Shown piece after piece: positions 9,000 to 16,880 of a stretch of 64,000 nucleotides of DNA. The stretch is taken from the NCBI RefSeq assembly GCF_927798095.1, contig NZ_CAKMMF010000003.1, forward strand, positions 98,612-162,611, written 5' to 3'. The stretch is from Paenibacillus plantiphilus. GTDB lineage: Bacteria; Bacillota; Bacilli; Paenibacillales; Paenibacillaceae. Each line of letters starts with the position of its first letter. Position 1 is the first letter of the stretch. The position numbers and the translations under genes were made by a program. Under the pieces are notes generated by a model. The model was not told where the DNA came from. It worked only from the letters and a program-made list of their open reading frames with translations, and searched no databases.

Positions 9000-10652
9000 C
9001 TATTTCGAATCCAGAGTCAAGTTTGCGTTCACTGTATTCTCGAACTGTCTGAAGTGGTCTTGAAATCCATGAAGCTTCCCACTTACCGCAGTAATTTGCG
9101 GACGCGGGAACAGACTGATGACCGGCGCCTGTCCGGCAACCCGCTCATTGATCTGGAGAGCCAGCTTATTGCGTGCCGCTCCATCCGACTCTTCCGCCAA
9201 TCGGGCCAGCAGTTGATTCGTTTCGGCATCGTTAAAGCCGCCATAGTTGGCGCTGCCTTCCGGCGCATATTGGCCTGTCAACAGCGTAAGCTCATCCCCG
9301 AAGGTGCTCCATGCTTCAATCGAGGCGTCCCAATCGCCGGATTCGCGGGCTGTCTGGATCAGGCTGTAGTCGCCATGCTGCACCTCCGCTTTCACGCCGA
9401 CACTGGTCCATTGGTTTTGCAGCGCTTCTCCCAATGCTTTATCACCGCCCCATGTCATCAATCGCAGCGTCAAAGGCTTCCCGTCCTTATAGCGAATGCC
9501 CTCAGAGCCTAGTGCCCATCCCGCCTCATCCAGCAGCTCCGCAGCTTTGTCCGGGTCGAACTTGATGTAGACCGCATTCTTCGCCTCTGCGAATGCCGGA
9601 TTGGAGCCCAGCCATGTCGAAACGGGAATACTCTCCCCTTCCGCCGCAAGGATGACGAGCTCCTCCCGATTCAGCGCCCAGGACAGCGCTTGCCTGACCC
9701 TGACATCCTCGAACTGAGGCTTGCCCAGATTGAGATAAATCGTTTGCGTATTGGCCGCTGGAGTAGCCGAAATTTTTGCCTCTTTGCTGTCTCTAAATTG
9801 CGCAAGGCTCGTTGTACCAATATTCAGCGCCACTTGGCTGCGCCCGCTTAATACGGAGAGCACCCTCGTCTGCTCATCGCTGATTTCTTCATAGACGACC
9901 CTTTGAATGACGGGCTTCTTTCCCCAATAATTCTCATTCAATGCCAGAATCATCTTCTGCTTCGGACTGAATTCCACCACTTTATACATGCCGGTAAGAT
10001 CCATCGTCCCGATCGCGTCATGCTTGGCCTCCGCATTGTGAATAACAGTCTGGTAATAGGACAAGTTCAGCGGCACCTGCATGTGGCTGCGCTTCGTCTT
10101 GACCTGCAGCGTGTAATCATCCTTTTTGGCAAAGGTCAGCTCCTCCAGAAAAGGCTTCGCCTGCAAATCTAGCGATTTGGAGCGCTCCAGCGAGGCGATC
10201 ACCGCATCAGCATCTATGGCTTTGCCGCTCCAGAAGCGTGCTTCGGGCCGCAACTCAATCTCCCACGTCGTGGGGTCAACCTCTGCCGCGCTCTCTGCAA
10301 GCTCAGGCTGAACCTTGCCCCCCGCGTCCACCTTGAACAGCGCTTCTGCCGCGCCGATATTTCTCAAATAGCTGGAGGTGAGCGGCTTGACAGGATCTAA
10401 GCTAGCGGCGATTTCCTGACCTGCCACAATCAGCTCCCTGTTGTCTCCTTTGTCCGCGTTGTCTCCTTTGTCCGCGTTGCCTGCTTTATCTGCTGCGTCC
10501 GCTTTGTCCGATGTGTCCGGACCGCTGCCTGCCCCCGCGCTATCCTTTGTTCCAGCCGGGTTATTTCCCGTTGACGCCGTATTGCTGTTATTGCTGCAGC
10601 CCACCAATGTAATAATTACGATTAAAGCACTTAAAAATAAAACCTTTTTCAT
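9000..10652 (-). CDS. family 5 solute-binding lipoprotein (nickel/peptide/opine-metal type)
   Basis: A 550-residue extracellular binding protein. Signal peptide with lipobox LVGC at residues 16-19, then a low-complexity Asp/Ala/Lys linker of about 50 residues made of repeated ADK/GDN blocks, then the SBP family 5 body (LVIL-type core; PTTWEIELRPEARFWSG; VRQALSWALNREEL). GGAGG precedes the ATG. It captures the substrate for the following permeases. Located within a Zur-box operon with biosynthetic enzymes, it is inferred to bind a metal-metallophore complex like CntA, although oligopeptide binding cannot be excluded. Confidence 0.85.
   Translation of the reverse strand: MKKVLFLSALIVIITLVGCSNNSNTASTGNNPAGTKDSAGAGSGPDTSDKADAADKAGNADKGDNADKGDNRELIVAGQEIAASLDPVKPLTSSYLRNIGAAEALFKVDAGGKVQPELAESAAEVDPTTWEIELRPEARFWSGKAIDADAVIASLERSKSLDLQAKPFLEELTFAKKDDYTLQVKTKRSHMQVPLNLSYYQTVIHNAEAKHDAIGTMDLTGMYKVVEFSPKQKMILALNENYWGKKPVIQRVVYEEISDEQTRVLSVLSGRSQVALNIGTTSLAQFRDSKEAKISATPAANTQTIYLNLGKPQFEDVRVRQALSWALNREELVILAAEGESIPVSTWLGSNPAFAEAKNAVYIKFDPDKAAELLDEAGWALGSEGIRYKDGKPLTLRLMTWGGDKALGEALQNQWTSVGVKAEVQHGDYSLIQTARESGDWDASIEAWSTFGDELTLLTGQYAPEGSANYGGFNDAETNQLLARLAEESDGAARNKLALQINERVAGQAPVISLFPRPQITAVSGKLHGFQDHFRQFENTVNANLTLDSK
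10607..10621. promoter_or_regulatory. weak Zur-like site inside the binding-protein gene
   Basis: ATGTAATAATTACGA matches 13 of 15 positions of the Zur consensus TCGTAATNATTACGA. It lies about 35 bases inside the coding sequence, where it also encodes part of the hydrophobic signal peptide, so chance is possible. Confidence 0.3.
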
Positions 10653-10759
10653 CGTTTAGTATCCTCCACTCCGCAGTACGGTATCTGATGTTAGTTTCAA
10701 TTTCCCCTGTCACTTGTTCATTTTTCCCTTAATTAAAATCTGCTGTAGAACTGTGCTTC

Positions 10760-11563
10760 CTACACCGCTTGCGCAATGACCTGCATCCGTCTGCCCAGCA
10801 TGTCATGGCTAAAGTCCAAGGGGCGTTCCGGATCATAGTGATCGACATGCGGCGCCGGTTTGTCAAAAAGCTGCAGAACGCGGAAGCCGCTTGAAGCGAG
10901 ATAATAGGCCATCTCTTGCGGGAACAGGAGCCGATGTCTTAAATGCTCTACAATGGGCTCATGCCCTGCCACTGTCCAGCTGTAGTCCCGCTCCAGCATT
11001 TGGCTCGCGGGGTCGATGCTAAAGCGCGTCCGGAGCGAAACGACCGTGTCGCCCAGCTTCCTCTGCTCAACCAGCTCCTCCGTAAGCCAGCGCTGTCCTT
11101 CCTTCGTCAGGAAGAAAGCGGCATTGCGCATATCGAGATAGAGCAGCCCGCCTTTATGCAGATGGTTGCGGAAACATTGCAGGCTCGCGAGCACCTCTTC
11201 ATTGGTGAAGTTGTATAGGAAGGTGCTGCCTGCGCATATCAGCGCATCGAACTGCTGCTGCAGCGAAAAGTCGGCCTGATTGCCATACACAAAGGACGAT
11301 TCGGAATAATGCTTTCTAGCCCAGGCGAGCATCTCCTCCGAGTTGTCCAGACCGACAGCCTCATATCCGGCACCGTTCAGGTAAGCCACCTCGCGCCCTG
11401 GCCCGCATCCGATATCCAGTACCTTTTTCCCCGCTTTGTACGCCATTAACAGCTTATGTATAAAGTGCGCCATGCTCTGGTCATGCTCGCCGTTAAATGC
11501 CAGATAGAGCGAAGGATTCGTATGGAGGAAATTATCTGTATCGACTATGAAATTCATCGTCAT
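10760..11563 (-). CDS. class I SAM-dependent methyltransferase
   Basis: About 267 residues with SAM motif I VLDIGCGPGREVAYL near residue 47 and the following acidic strand (AVGLDNSEEML), a Rossmann-fold methyltransferase. ATG 11563 follows GGGGAG 7 bases away and only 4 bases separate it from the previous stop, so it is co-translated with the DUF364-like gene. The target is unknown; by context it would methylate the metallophore or an intermediate. A 107-bp gap follows before the importer genes. Confidence 0.8.
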   Translation of the reverse strand: MTMNFIVDTDNFLHTNPSLYLAFNGEHDQSMAHFIHKLLMAYKAGKKVLDIGCGPGREVAYLNGAGYEAVGLDNSEEMLAWARKHYSESSFVYGNQADFSLQQQFDALICAGSTFLYNFTNEEVLASLQCFRNHLHKGGLLYLDMRNAAFFLTKEGQRWLTEELVEQRKLGDTVVSLRTRFSIDPASQMLERDYSWTVAGHEPIVEHLRHRLLFPQEMAYYLASSGFRVLQLFDKPAPHVDHYDPERPLDFSHDMLGRRMQVIAQAV

Positions 11564-11567
11564 CCCC

Positions 11568-12395
11568 TTACTCCCCTCTGCTTGTATAGCTGTATAATTG
11601 GGAAGCGCCTGCACTGAACTGGGTAAAAGGGAACGGCTCGGCAATAAGCGCAGCAACACCCTTGCCCACAAATTGGGCGATCACCGCACTTCCCGTCTGT
11701 GCGTAAACGGTCAGCGGAATTCCTCTATCCCGCACACGCGCCAGGATGCGGTCGAACGACCCGTTGCTTAATGTCATAGCCGTGCAGATGACACTGTCGG
11801 CCTGCTCCAGCACGATGTTCATATCCTGCTCGACAGCTTCTCCCCACTGCGTTTCTTTCAGCTGCAGATCACAGGGCAGACAAGTCCCCCCGCGCTGCTT
11901 GATAGCCTCGATGAGCGGATTGACGACACCGATAAGGGCCACTTTATGACCTGGCCCAATGTCAGCCATCTCCGCGATGAGGGCGTCACGCTGTCTTGCC
12001 TTTTGAATCGGCGTTCCCGCAGGGATATCCACCACGTTGGCGCAAAGACTCAGGTGAGGATAGACGACGCCCAGATAAGCGTCCATCGCCGCAATTTGTA
12101 CGGGGAGCCTGTCGTCCCGCAGCGCGGCATCCAGAGAAAGTCCGGACAATTGTGCCGCAGCCTCCGCAGCCACTTGATCAACCGTATGGGAGCAGGCGCC
12201 AAAATAAGCCTCCACTCTCAGCAGCAAATAGTAATTGTGATATTTGATCGCGGAGGATGGGAATTGAGTCGTCTGGTAAATCGACGATGCCCCTGTAATC
12301 GGCAGTGTATCCGGCTTGGGGCCCAGCCCTCCTTCCAATATAGCCTCCCGCAAATCTGCAACCGTACAACAGTCTCTTGTCTGCACTCGCTTCAC
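11568..12395 (-). CDS. DUF364-like Rossmann protein (putative heavy-metal chelation family)
   Basis: A 275-residue protein whose C-terminal half is a Rossmann-like domain: GHKVALIGVV strand, then a putative helix, and later VICTAMTLSNGSFD, which matches the xxTxxTLxNGT signature of DUF364 proteins. The N-terminal half resembles the DUF4213 cap. The family is linked to metal chelation by annotation only; chemistry is undefined. The first GTG overlaps the ATP-grasp stop, but GGAGG lies just before it, so the in-frame GTG at 12386 may be the real start. Context points to a role in making or loading a metal chelator. Confidence 0.65.
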   Translation of the reverse strand: MKRVQTRDCCTVADLREAILEGGLGPKPDTLPITGASSIYQTTQFPSSAIKYHNYYLLLRVEAYFGACSHTVDQVAAEAAAQLSGLSLDAALRDDRLPVQIAAMDAYLGVVYPHLSLCANVVDIPAGTPIQKARQRDALIAEMADIGPGHKVALIGVVNPLIEAIKQRGGTCLPCDLQLKETQWGEAVEQDMNIVLEQADSVICTAMTLSNGSFDRILARVRDRGIPLTVYAQTGSAVIAQFVGKGVAALIAEPFPFTQFSAGASQLYSYTSRGE

Positions 12396-13648
12396 ACCTC
12401 CACTCGCTGCTCAAAGCTGAGAGTGATCCGCGCAAGCGCTTGTTCTGCATAATCTCTGGCATTCAAGCCTTCGGTATCCTGCGCGATGATGTGGCCCAGG
12501 TAACAGGCGTTGTCAATCGGCGTCTCGACCGACTTGCCTGCACAATCCTCGATCTTGCAGCGGACGACATGTTCATCCGATTGCAGCGATTCAATCCCCT
12601 CAATGCGGGTGATAGTGCCGCCCCGGGGAGGAACGAGAAACATAACCGCCGCACTCGCTATGCCGCTATCCTTGGCAGTTAGGACAGGCTGTTCGCCGAT
12701 AGAGAGATCTACGAAGGCATGGAGCAAATCAATGTCGGTAACTCGTTCGATGAGCTCCACAATGTAATTGCCGGCTGTTCTTGGATTGATCTCGACGATG
12801 CGCGGGCCCGCAGCTGTAAGCTTCACTTCCGTATGGGCAATACCATGATCGAAGCCGACAGCCTCCAGCGCGTTCCGAACGAATTGCGTCACCTCGGCGT
12901 AAATGTCATCATTCAGCTTTGCCGGGAACATATGGCCATTCTCGATAAAGTAGGGCGTTCCGGTAATGGATTTGTCCGTAATGCCCAAAATCGTAATCTC
13001 GCCATTGCAGGAGACGCTCTCCACACTTACCTCCTCGCCCCGCATATACTCCTCAAGCAGATAGGTGCAGTCTCTGGCCTGATCTCTGAAATTAAGCGGA
13101 AAAGCTTCCAGCGCCTCATAAGCGTCGCGCAACTCCTTCTCGTTCTGGATGAGGCTGACGAAGGCGCTGGATGCCAGATCTACCGGCTTCAGCACTAGCG
13201 GATAACCGATTGCCGCTGCTGCTTCCTCTGTCTCTGTCCAACTGCTCGCAAGGCGATAGCCCGGGTTGGCCAATCCGGCCCGGTCAAGCGCCTGGCGCAT
13301 GAGATGCTTTTGCCGCACATTCTTCACCGCATCAGGGAACGGGCATGGGAGATTGTAGGCCCTCGCCACCTCGCGCACAACATCGATGTAATAATCACAG
13401 ACCGTAATGACACCGTCAAAACGGTACGGCCGCAGAAATTCGATCAAGCCTGGAATATCGTTCGTCTCCGTGACGAGTACCGAGTCGGCATGCCGTATAA
13501 CAGGATGCTGCTCCGTGCTCAGCGGACTTTGATAATGCTGGGGCTTGCGGGTAACGAACGTATAGCTGTGTCCGAGCGACTTCAGAAGTGGCGGCAGCAG
13601 ATTGCCGCTTGCTCCCACCCAGCTCTCAATCATCAACAAATGTGACAT
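12392..13648 (-). CDS. ATP-grasp ligase
   Basis: About 418 residues. An N-terminal Rossmann-like pre-ATP domain (MIESWVGASGN) is followed by ATP-grasp features: YPLVLKPVD lysine strand, YLLEEYMRGEEVSVES, and the Mg-binding AGPRIVEINPRTAG. Members of this branch form amide bonds between amino acids (carnosine synthase/L-amino acid ligase style). First gene after the Zur-box promoter; GGAGG lies 6 bases before ATG 13648, which is preferred to an upstream ATG at 13726. Inferred to couple building blocks of the metallophore. Confidence 0.8.
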   Translation of the reverse strand: MSHLLMIESWVGASGNLLPPLLKSLGHSYTFVTRKPQHYQSPLSTEQHPVIRHADSVLVTETNDIPGLIEFLRPYRFDGVITVCDYYIDVVREVARAYNLPCPFPDAVKNVRQKHLMRQALDRAGLANPGYRLASSWTETEEAAAAIGYPLVLKPVDLASSAFVSLIQNEKELRDAYEALEAFPLNFRDQARDCTYLLEEYMRGEEVSVESVSCNGEITILGITDKSITGTPYFIENGHMFPAKLNDDIYAEVTQFVRNALEAVGFDHGIAHTEVKLTAAGPRIVEINPRTAGNYIVELIERVTDIDLLHAFVDLSIGEQPVLTAKDSGIASAAVMFLVPPRGGTITRIEGIESLQSDEHVVRCKIEDCAGKSVETPIDNACYLGHIIAQDTEGLNARDYAEQALARITLSFEQRVEV

Positions 13649-13757
13649 CGTAGACCTCCGATACATAGTAATAGTCGTTCTCAATACGAACTTTGGACAT
13701 GCTCCCTTCTCAGCACCCTCATGCAAACCAGTGCGGAATCGCCTTCCATCAATTTAT

Positions 13758-13772
13758 TAGTAATTATTACGA
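13758..13772. promoter_or_regulatory. Zur-type operator
   Basis: TAGTAATTATTACGA matches TCGTAATNATTACGA at 14 of 15 positions and is a near-perfect palindrome with A/T-rich flanks, as in Bacillus Zur boxes. It lies 110 bases upstream of the ATP-grasp start and 15 bases downstream of a putative -10 box, where bound Zur would block transcription. Confidence 0.75.
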
Positions 13773-13787
13773 TATAGGAGCAAGATG

Positions 13788-13817
13788 AATATACTATACT
13801 GGAATATCGAGTGTCAA
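13788..13817 (-). promoter_or_regulatory. sigma-A-like promoter of the metallophore operon
   Basis: On the minus strand TTGACA (13812-13817) is followed after 18 bases by TATATT (13788-13793). The Zur-type palindrome lies immediately downstream. A divergent spore-appendage gene begins at 13908. Confidence 0.65.
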
Positions 13818-13907
13818 TCTAAAAAAGATAAAACTCCGGCAGATGTCCAAGCGGGCAGATTCTTGTCTGCATTAAATAGTTAGAAACCATTGTCGGGAGG
13901 TCTAGCC

Positions 13908-14282
13908 ATGGCTTGTAACAATACTGCAATCGCTTTAACTTGCTGTGCTGATAAAGACTACGTGCAAGATAAAGTATGTACACCTTGGAGCGGTACAGTT
14001 GTCGCGGCTGATGTTCTTGTTGTCACCTTTACGAATAACATCAATCAAAATATTGTGGGTACGGGATATTTGCAATATGATATCGGCCCAGACGATATCA
14101 CATTCAATTTTCTTGACAGTACAGGAAACCCGATTAATCCTGCTCCAATTACAGTTGCGCCGGGAACAAGCATAGCTTTTACTTACAGACGTTTCAGTGT
14201 TATACAAATAACGCTGCCAGCAGCATCAGCAGGAACTTATCAAGGTGAATTCTGCATCACTACCCGCTACCCTGTCCAATAA
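13908..14282 (+). CDS. S-ENA-type endospore appendage subunit (DUF3992), first copy
   Basis: A 124-residue protein with the hallmark of endospore appendage (Ena) fibre subunits: a short N-terminal connector with a Cys pair (C12, C13), then VQDKVC (C24) and Trp, a jelly-roll-like beta core and a C-terminal GEFCIT cysteine (C116). In Bacillus Ena1B the equivalent cysteines cross-link successive subunits into a very stable helical fibre on the spore surface. GGGAGG lies 7 bases before ATG 13908. It is followed 22 bases later by a paralogue, so the two are co-expressed, presumably late in the mother cell. Confidence 0.82.
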   Translation: MACNNTAIALTCCADKDYVQDKVCTPWSGTVVAADVLVVTFTNNINQNIVGTGYLQYDIGPDDITFNFLDSTGNPINPAPITVAPGTSIAFTYRRFSVIQITLPAASAGTYQGEFCITTRYPVQ

Positions 14283-14304
14283 AAGCACGAAAGGAGATTC
14301 GCAC

Positions 14305-14640
14305 ATGTGCAATTCAACACTTAGTTGTTGCTCGGATAAAATTGTTGTGCAAGACAAGGTGTGCACGAATTGGCAATTAGCAGCAGCAGGGACCCAGATC
14401 ATCTACACGGACAATATGTCCCAAATCATCAGCGGCACTGGATATATCAAGTATGAGACTGGCACTGGATCTTTGACCGTGAACTTTCTCATAACGGGGG
14501 TCGTCGCTCCCATTCAAACCATCGTTATTCCTGCTGGAGGAAGCTCCTCATTTACTGTGGCACGATTTAACACCATTTCAATCGTCTCGACAGCAGCAGC
14601 GCAAGGCGAATTTTGTATTACAGTGCGTTATAACCTATAA
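14305..14640 (+). CDS. S-ENA-type endospore appendage subunit (DUF3992), second copy
   Basis: A 111-residue paralogue of the preceding protein with the same cysteine plan: C8-C9, VQDKVC (C20) followed by TNW, beta core, and GEFCIT (C104). AAGGAG precedes ATG 14305. Two tandem subunits parallel the ena1A/ena1B arrangement of the Bacillus cereus group, where both build the same staggered fibre. A bidirectional terminator follows. Confidence 0.82.
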   Translation: MCNSTLSCCSDKIVVQDKVCTNWQLAAAGTQIIYTDNMSQIISGTGYIKYETGTGSLTVNFLITGVVAPIQTIVIPAGGSSSFTVARFNTISIVSTAAAQGEFCITVRYNL

Positions 14641-14661
14641 TCGTTTCAACCGCTATGTATG

Positions 14662-14699
14662 AGGTGGCTCTTCTAAGTTGATGAAGGACCACCTTTCTT
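14662..14699. terminator. bidirectional terminator between convergent appendage genes
   Basis: An imperfect 12-bp stem (AGGTGGCTCTTC with GAAGGACCACCT) and a T-rich tail separate the plus-strand appendage operon from the convergent third subunit gene. Confidence 0.65.
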
Positions 14700-15252
14700 A
14701 TTGCTCATTATCGGAGGCGGGCGTATCCGGCAGATCAAGCGTGATGGAAACGACGTATTTCCCTTCCACATAGGTATGCTCATTGCCTTGAACAGAAATT
14801 TTCACTGATTGAATGCCTTGGCTTAGAAAATTGACTGTATTGCCTGGCGGTACATACAAATGCCCTTTCGCAGTTCCCTCAATTTCCACCTCTAAAATAT
14901 CCGTGCTGGTTGGATTGGAATAAACACTGATCTGCGCAACCCTGTTGCCCAATTCAACAGCAGCCCCCCATATTTGAAATCCGGGCTGTTTGCCCTGGAT
15001 TAACAAATTCCCGCAGCATTCTTTTTCTACAAGGCGATTGCCGGGTTTTTTCGCTGGATCTACTGGATCTTTACAATGGGAGGAGGAGCATGGTGTTGGT
15101 CTTGATTTGTGACAACTCTTTGGAGGACGAGGAAAGATTGGAAGGCATCTCCTCCTCCGCCTTCTCTTTTTACAACTTTTTTTCTTTGTTGCGCATTTGA
15201 TCCTCCGCTTGCTTTTCTGAGTACAATAGGGATTCACCATAAAAACGATCAT
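14698..15252 (-). CDS. third DUF3992/Ena-like protein with Arg/Cys-rich N-terminus
   Basis: A 184-residue protein whose C-terminal ~110 residues resemble the Ena subunit core, starting with a Cys pair (C79-C80, KECCGNLL). It lacks the third connector cysteine and the C-terminal FCIT cysteine found in its two neighbours. The first 70 residues are unusual: a run of basic residues (KKRRRRRRC), proline-rich stretches and seven further cysteines. It could be the Ena1C-like anchor or cap joining the fibre to the spore coat. The start is uncertain: ATG 15252 lacks a ribosome site, but a six-codon mini-frame with a GGAAGG site ends in an overlapping ATGA, suggesting coupling. Confidence 0.65.
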   Translation of the reverse strand: MIVFMVNPYCTQKSKRRIKCATKKKSCKKRRRRRRCLPIFPRPPKSCHKSRPTPCSSSHCKDPVDPAKKPGNRLVEKECCGNLLIQGKQPGFQIWGAAVELGNRVAQISVYSNPTSTDILEVEIEGTAKGHLYVPPGNTVNFLSQGIQSVKISVQGNEHTYVEGKYVVSITLDLPDTPASDNEQ

Positions 15253-15333
15253 CGATGGGAATAAGGCATCTTTCCTTCCGCAATTTTTCCTTTTCAGTGT
15301 TCTCCCCCTTTCTTTTAAGGAGTGGATTTTCAG

Positions 15334-15456
15334 GTGAATACTTATATTAAATGTAGCTATTCAGCACATGGTCATACGTGGCCAACAATTATTTCTGAAG
15401 AAATGAATACGCTTCACAGCATCATCGCCTACTGTCAAAAGAAAATAAAGTACTAA
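15334..15456 (+). CDS. 40-residue protein, possibly degenerate Spo0E-like
   Basis: Short frame from GTG 15334 with AAGGAG about 11 bases upstream. The second half (GHTWPTII, SEEMN, IIAYC) is spaced like the C-terminal helix of Spo0E-type aspartyl-phosphate phosphatases, whose signature is SQELD; here it would read SEEMN. Those proteins dephosphorylate Spo0A~P and delay sporulation. The match is weak and the signature Gln and Asp are altered, so it may be inactive or unrelated. Confidence 0.35.
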   Translation: MNTYIKCSYSAHGHTWPTIISEEMNTLHSIIAYCQKKIKY

Positions 15457-15635
15457 TCTGACGATGCTGCATTAAGCTCCCTAACGGGCAGGAAAGTTTA
15501 ATCCCTATGGATGGTATTTTGTGCGAAGCTCATAAACAAGATGTTACATTTAATTGTACAAATAACCTAAATTTTGAAACCATTTTTAAGTATGAACGTA
15601 ACTTATTGTTAATTAATTGAAAAGGGATGGTGCGT

Positions 15636-16739
15636 ATGAAAAAAGTTGCTGTGATCACAATGCTAATTTGCTCCTTAACCATTGGGTGTACGACATCCAA
15701 TAACCAACAAAATTCGGTACCGACCCCGGCCACGCCGACACAGACCCAGCCAACAGCCAGCTCAGAAGTTGAATCCTTCTCAGACAAAGTAGATGCCTAT
15801 CTGCAAAAACTCAAATTCAATGGTTCTGTATTGCTCGCTAAGAAAGGTAAAGTCTTGATTCGCCAAGGATACGGGATGGCGAATCTGCAGACGAAATCAC
15901 CAAACACCCCGAACACCATTTTCCGAATCGCCTCCGTCACCAAACAATTCACTGCGCTTGCCATTATGCAGCTTCAAGAGCAAGGAAAGCTGAATGTGAA
16001 AGATCCTATACATAAATATCTGCCCGATTATCCACATGGCGACAAAATCACGATCCACCATTTACTCACCCATACTTCCGGTATTCCGGATTTTACTGGC
16101 TTTCCAGATTATCTAGAGACGATAGGGCAGCAGATAACGGTCGAACAGTACTTGGACAAATTTAAAGATAAACCGCTGGATTTTGAGCCAGGAAGCATGT
16201 CAAAGTACAGCAATTCAGGCTATATCGTACTAGGCGCCATCATTGAACGGGTCAGCAAGCAGACGTACGAAAACTATATTTACGAGCATATATTTAAACC
16301 ACTTGGGATGAACAATTCGGGTATCCGAGATGAAGGTATAGCGGAAAAACAATTCGCGGTTGGTTATACCAACGGTCTTGATACGCCTTCCGAGGCGCCG
16401 TTCGTCGATATGAGTACTGCTTATTCCTCCGGAGGGATATATTCAACGATCGATGATCTGTACAAATGGGATCGGGCGCTCTATACGGAACAACTCATCA
16501 AGAAAATCTCGACGGAGGCCATGCTTACACCTTTCAAAGATAATTCTGCCTACGGTCGGGTCGTCGTGGATGAAGGAAGAAAAATTTATGCTCACACCGG
16601 ACGTATTCAAGGTTTCGTCGCATATCTCATGCATTACACGCTGGATGACATGACCGTCATTGTGCTGAGTAACAATGACGGTGCCGATATTTTGAGAATT
16701 GGGGATACGCTTGGAAAGATTCTTGAGGCGAGCCAGTGA
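15636..16739 (+). CDS. beta-lactamase-fold serine hydrolase lipoprotein
   Basis: About 367 residues. Signal peptide with lipobox TIGC near residue 18, a Pro/Thr/Gln-rich linker, then a class C beta-lactamase-like domain: SVTK (Ser nucleophile and Lys), YSNSGY (Tyr-x-Asn) and HTG near the C-terminus. Such proteins act as D-amino-peptidases, esterases or PBP-like enzymes at the cell surface rather than necessarily as beta-lactamases. ATG 15636 is chosen because AAAGGG lies 9 bases upstream. Single-gene unit. Confidence 0.85.
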   Translation: MKKVAVITMLICSLTIGCTTSNNQQNSVPTPATPTQTQPTASSEVESFSDKVDAYLQKLKFNGSVLLAKKGKVLIRQGYGMANLQTKSPNTPNTIFRIASVTKQFTALAIMQLQEQGKLNVKDPIHKYLPDYPHGDKITIHHLLTHTSGIPDFTGFPDYLETIGQQITVEQYLDKFKDKPLDFEPGSMSKYSNSGYIVLGAIIERVSKQTYENYIYEHIFKPLGMNNSGIRDEGIAEKQFAVGYTNGLDTPSEAPFVDMSTAYSSGGIYSTIDDLYKWDRALYTEQLIKKISTEAMLTPFKDNSAYGRVVVDEGRKIYAHTGRIQGFVAYLMHYTLDDMTVIVLSNNDGADILRIGDTLGKILEASQ

Positions 16740-16771
16740 GAACAGCTTTCGGAGCGGGCAGAAGAGTACAA

Positions 16772-16806
16772 GTTGTTCAACTAAAGGAGAACGTTAGTTG
16801 AACAAC
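16772..16806. terminator. 13-bp perfect-stem hairpin
   Basis: GTTGTTCAACTAA and TTAGTTGAACAAC surround a 9-base loop after the serine hydrolase gene. No T-run directly follows, so it could also act on the convergent collagen-like gene transcript. Confidence 0.55.
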
Positions 16807-16880
16807 ACAGCGGCAGTCGATGATTTTTTCTCGTTCATTGCTGCCGCCTTTTGTATTCATACATTATTTTCTTTGAACAC

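Noticed and set aside
15636-16739. Antibiotic-resistance beta-lactamase
   Set aside because: Motifs fit the broad serine-hydrolase group; length, lipobox and motif variants do not single out a true beta-lactamase.
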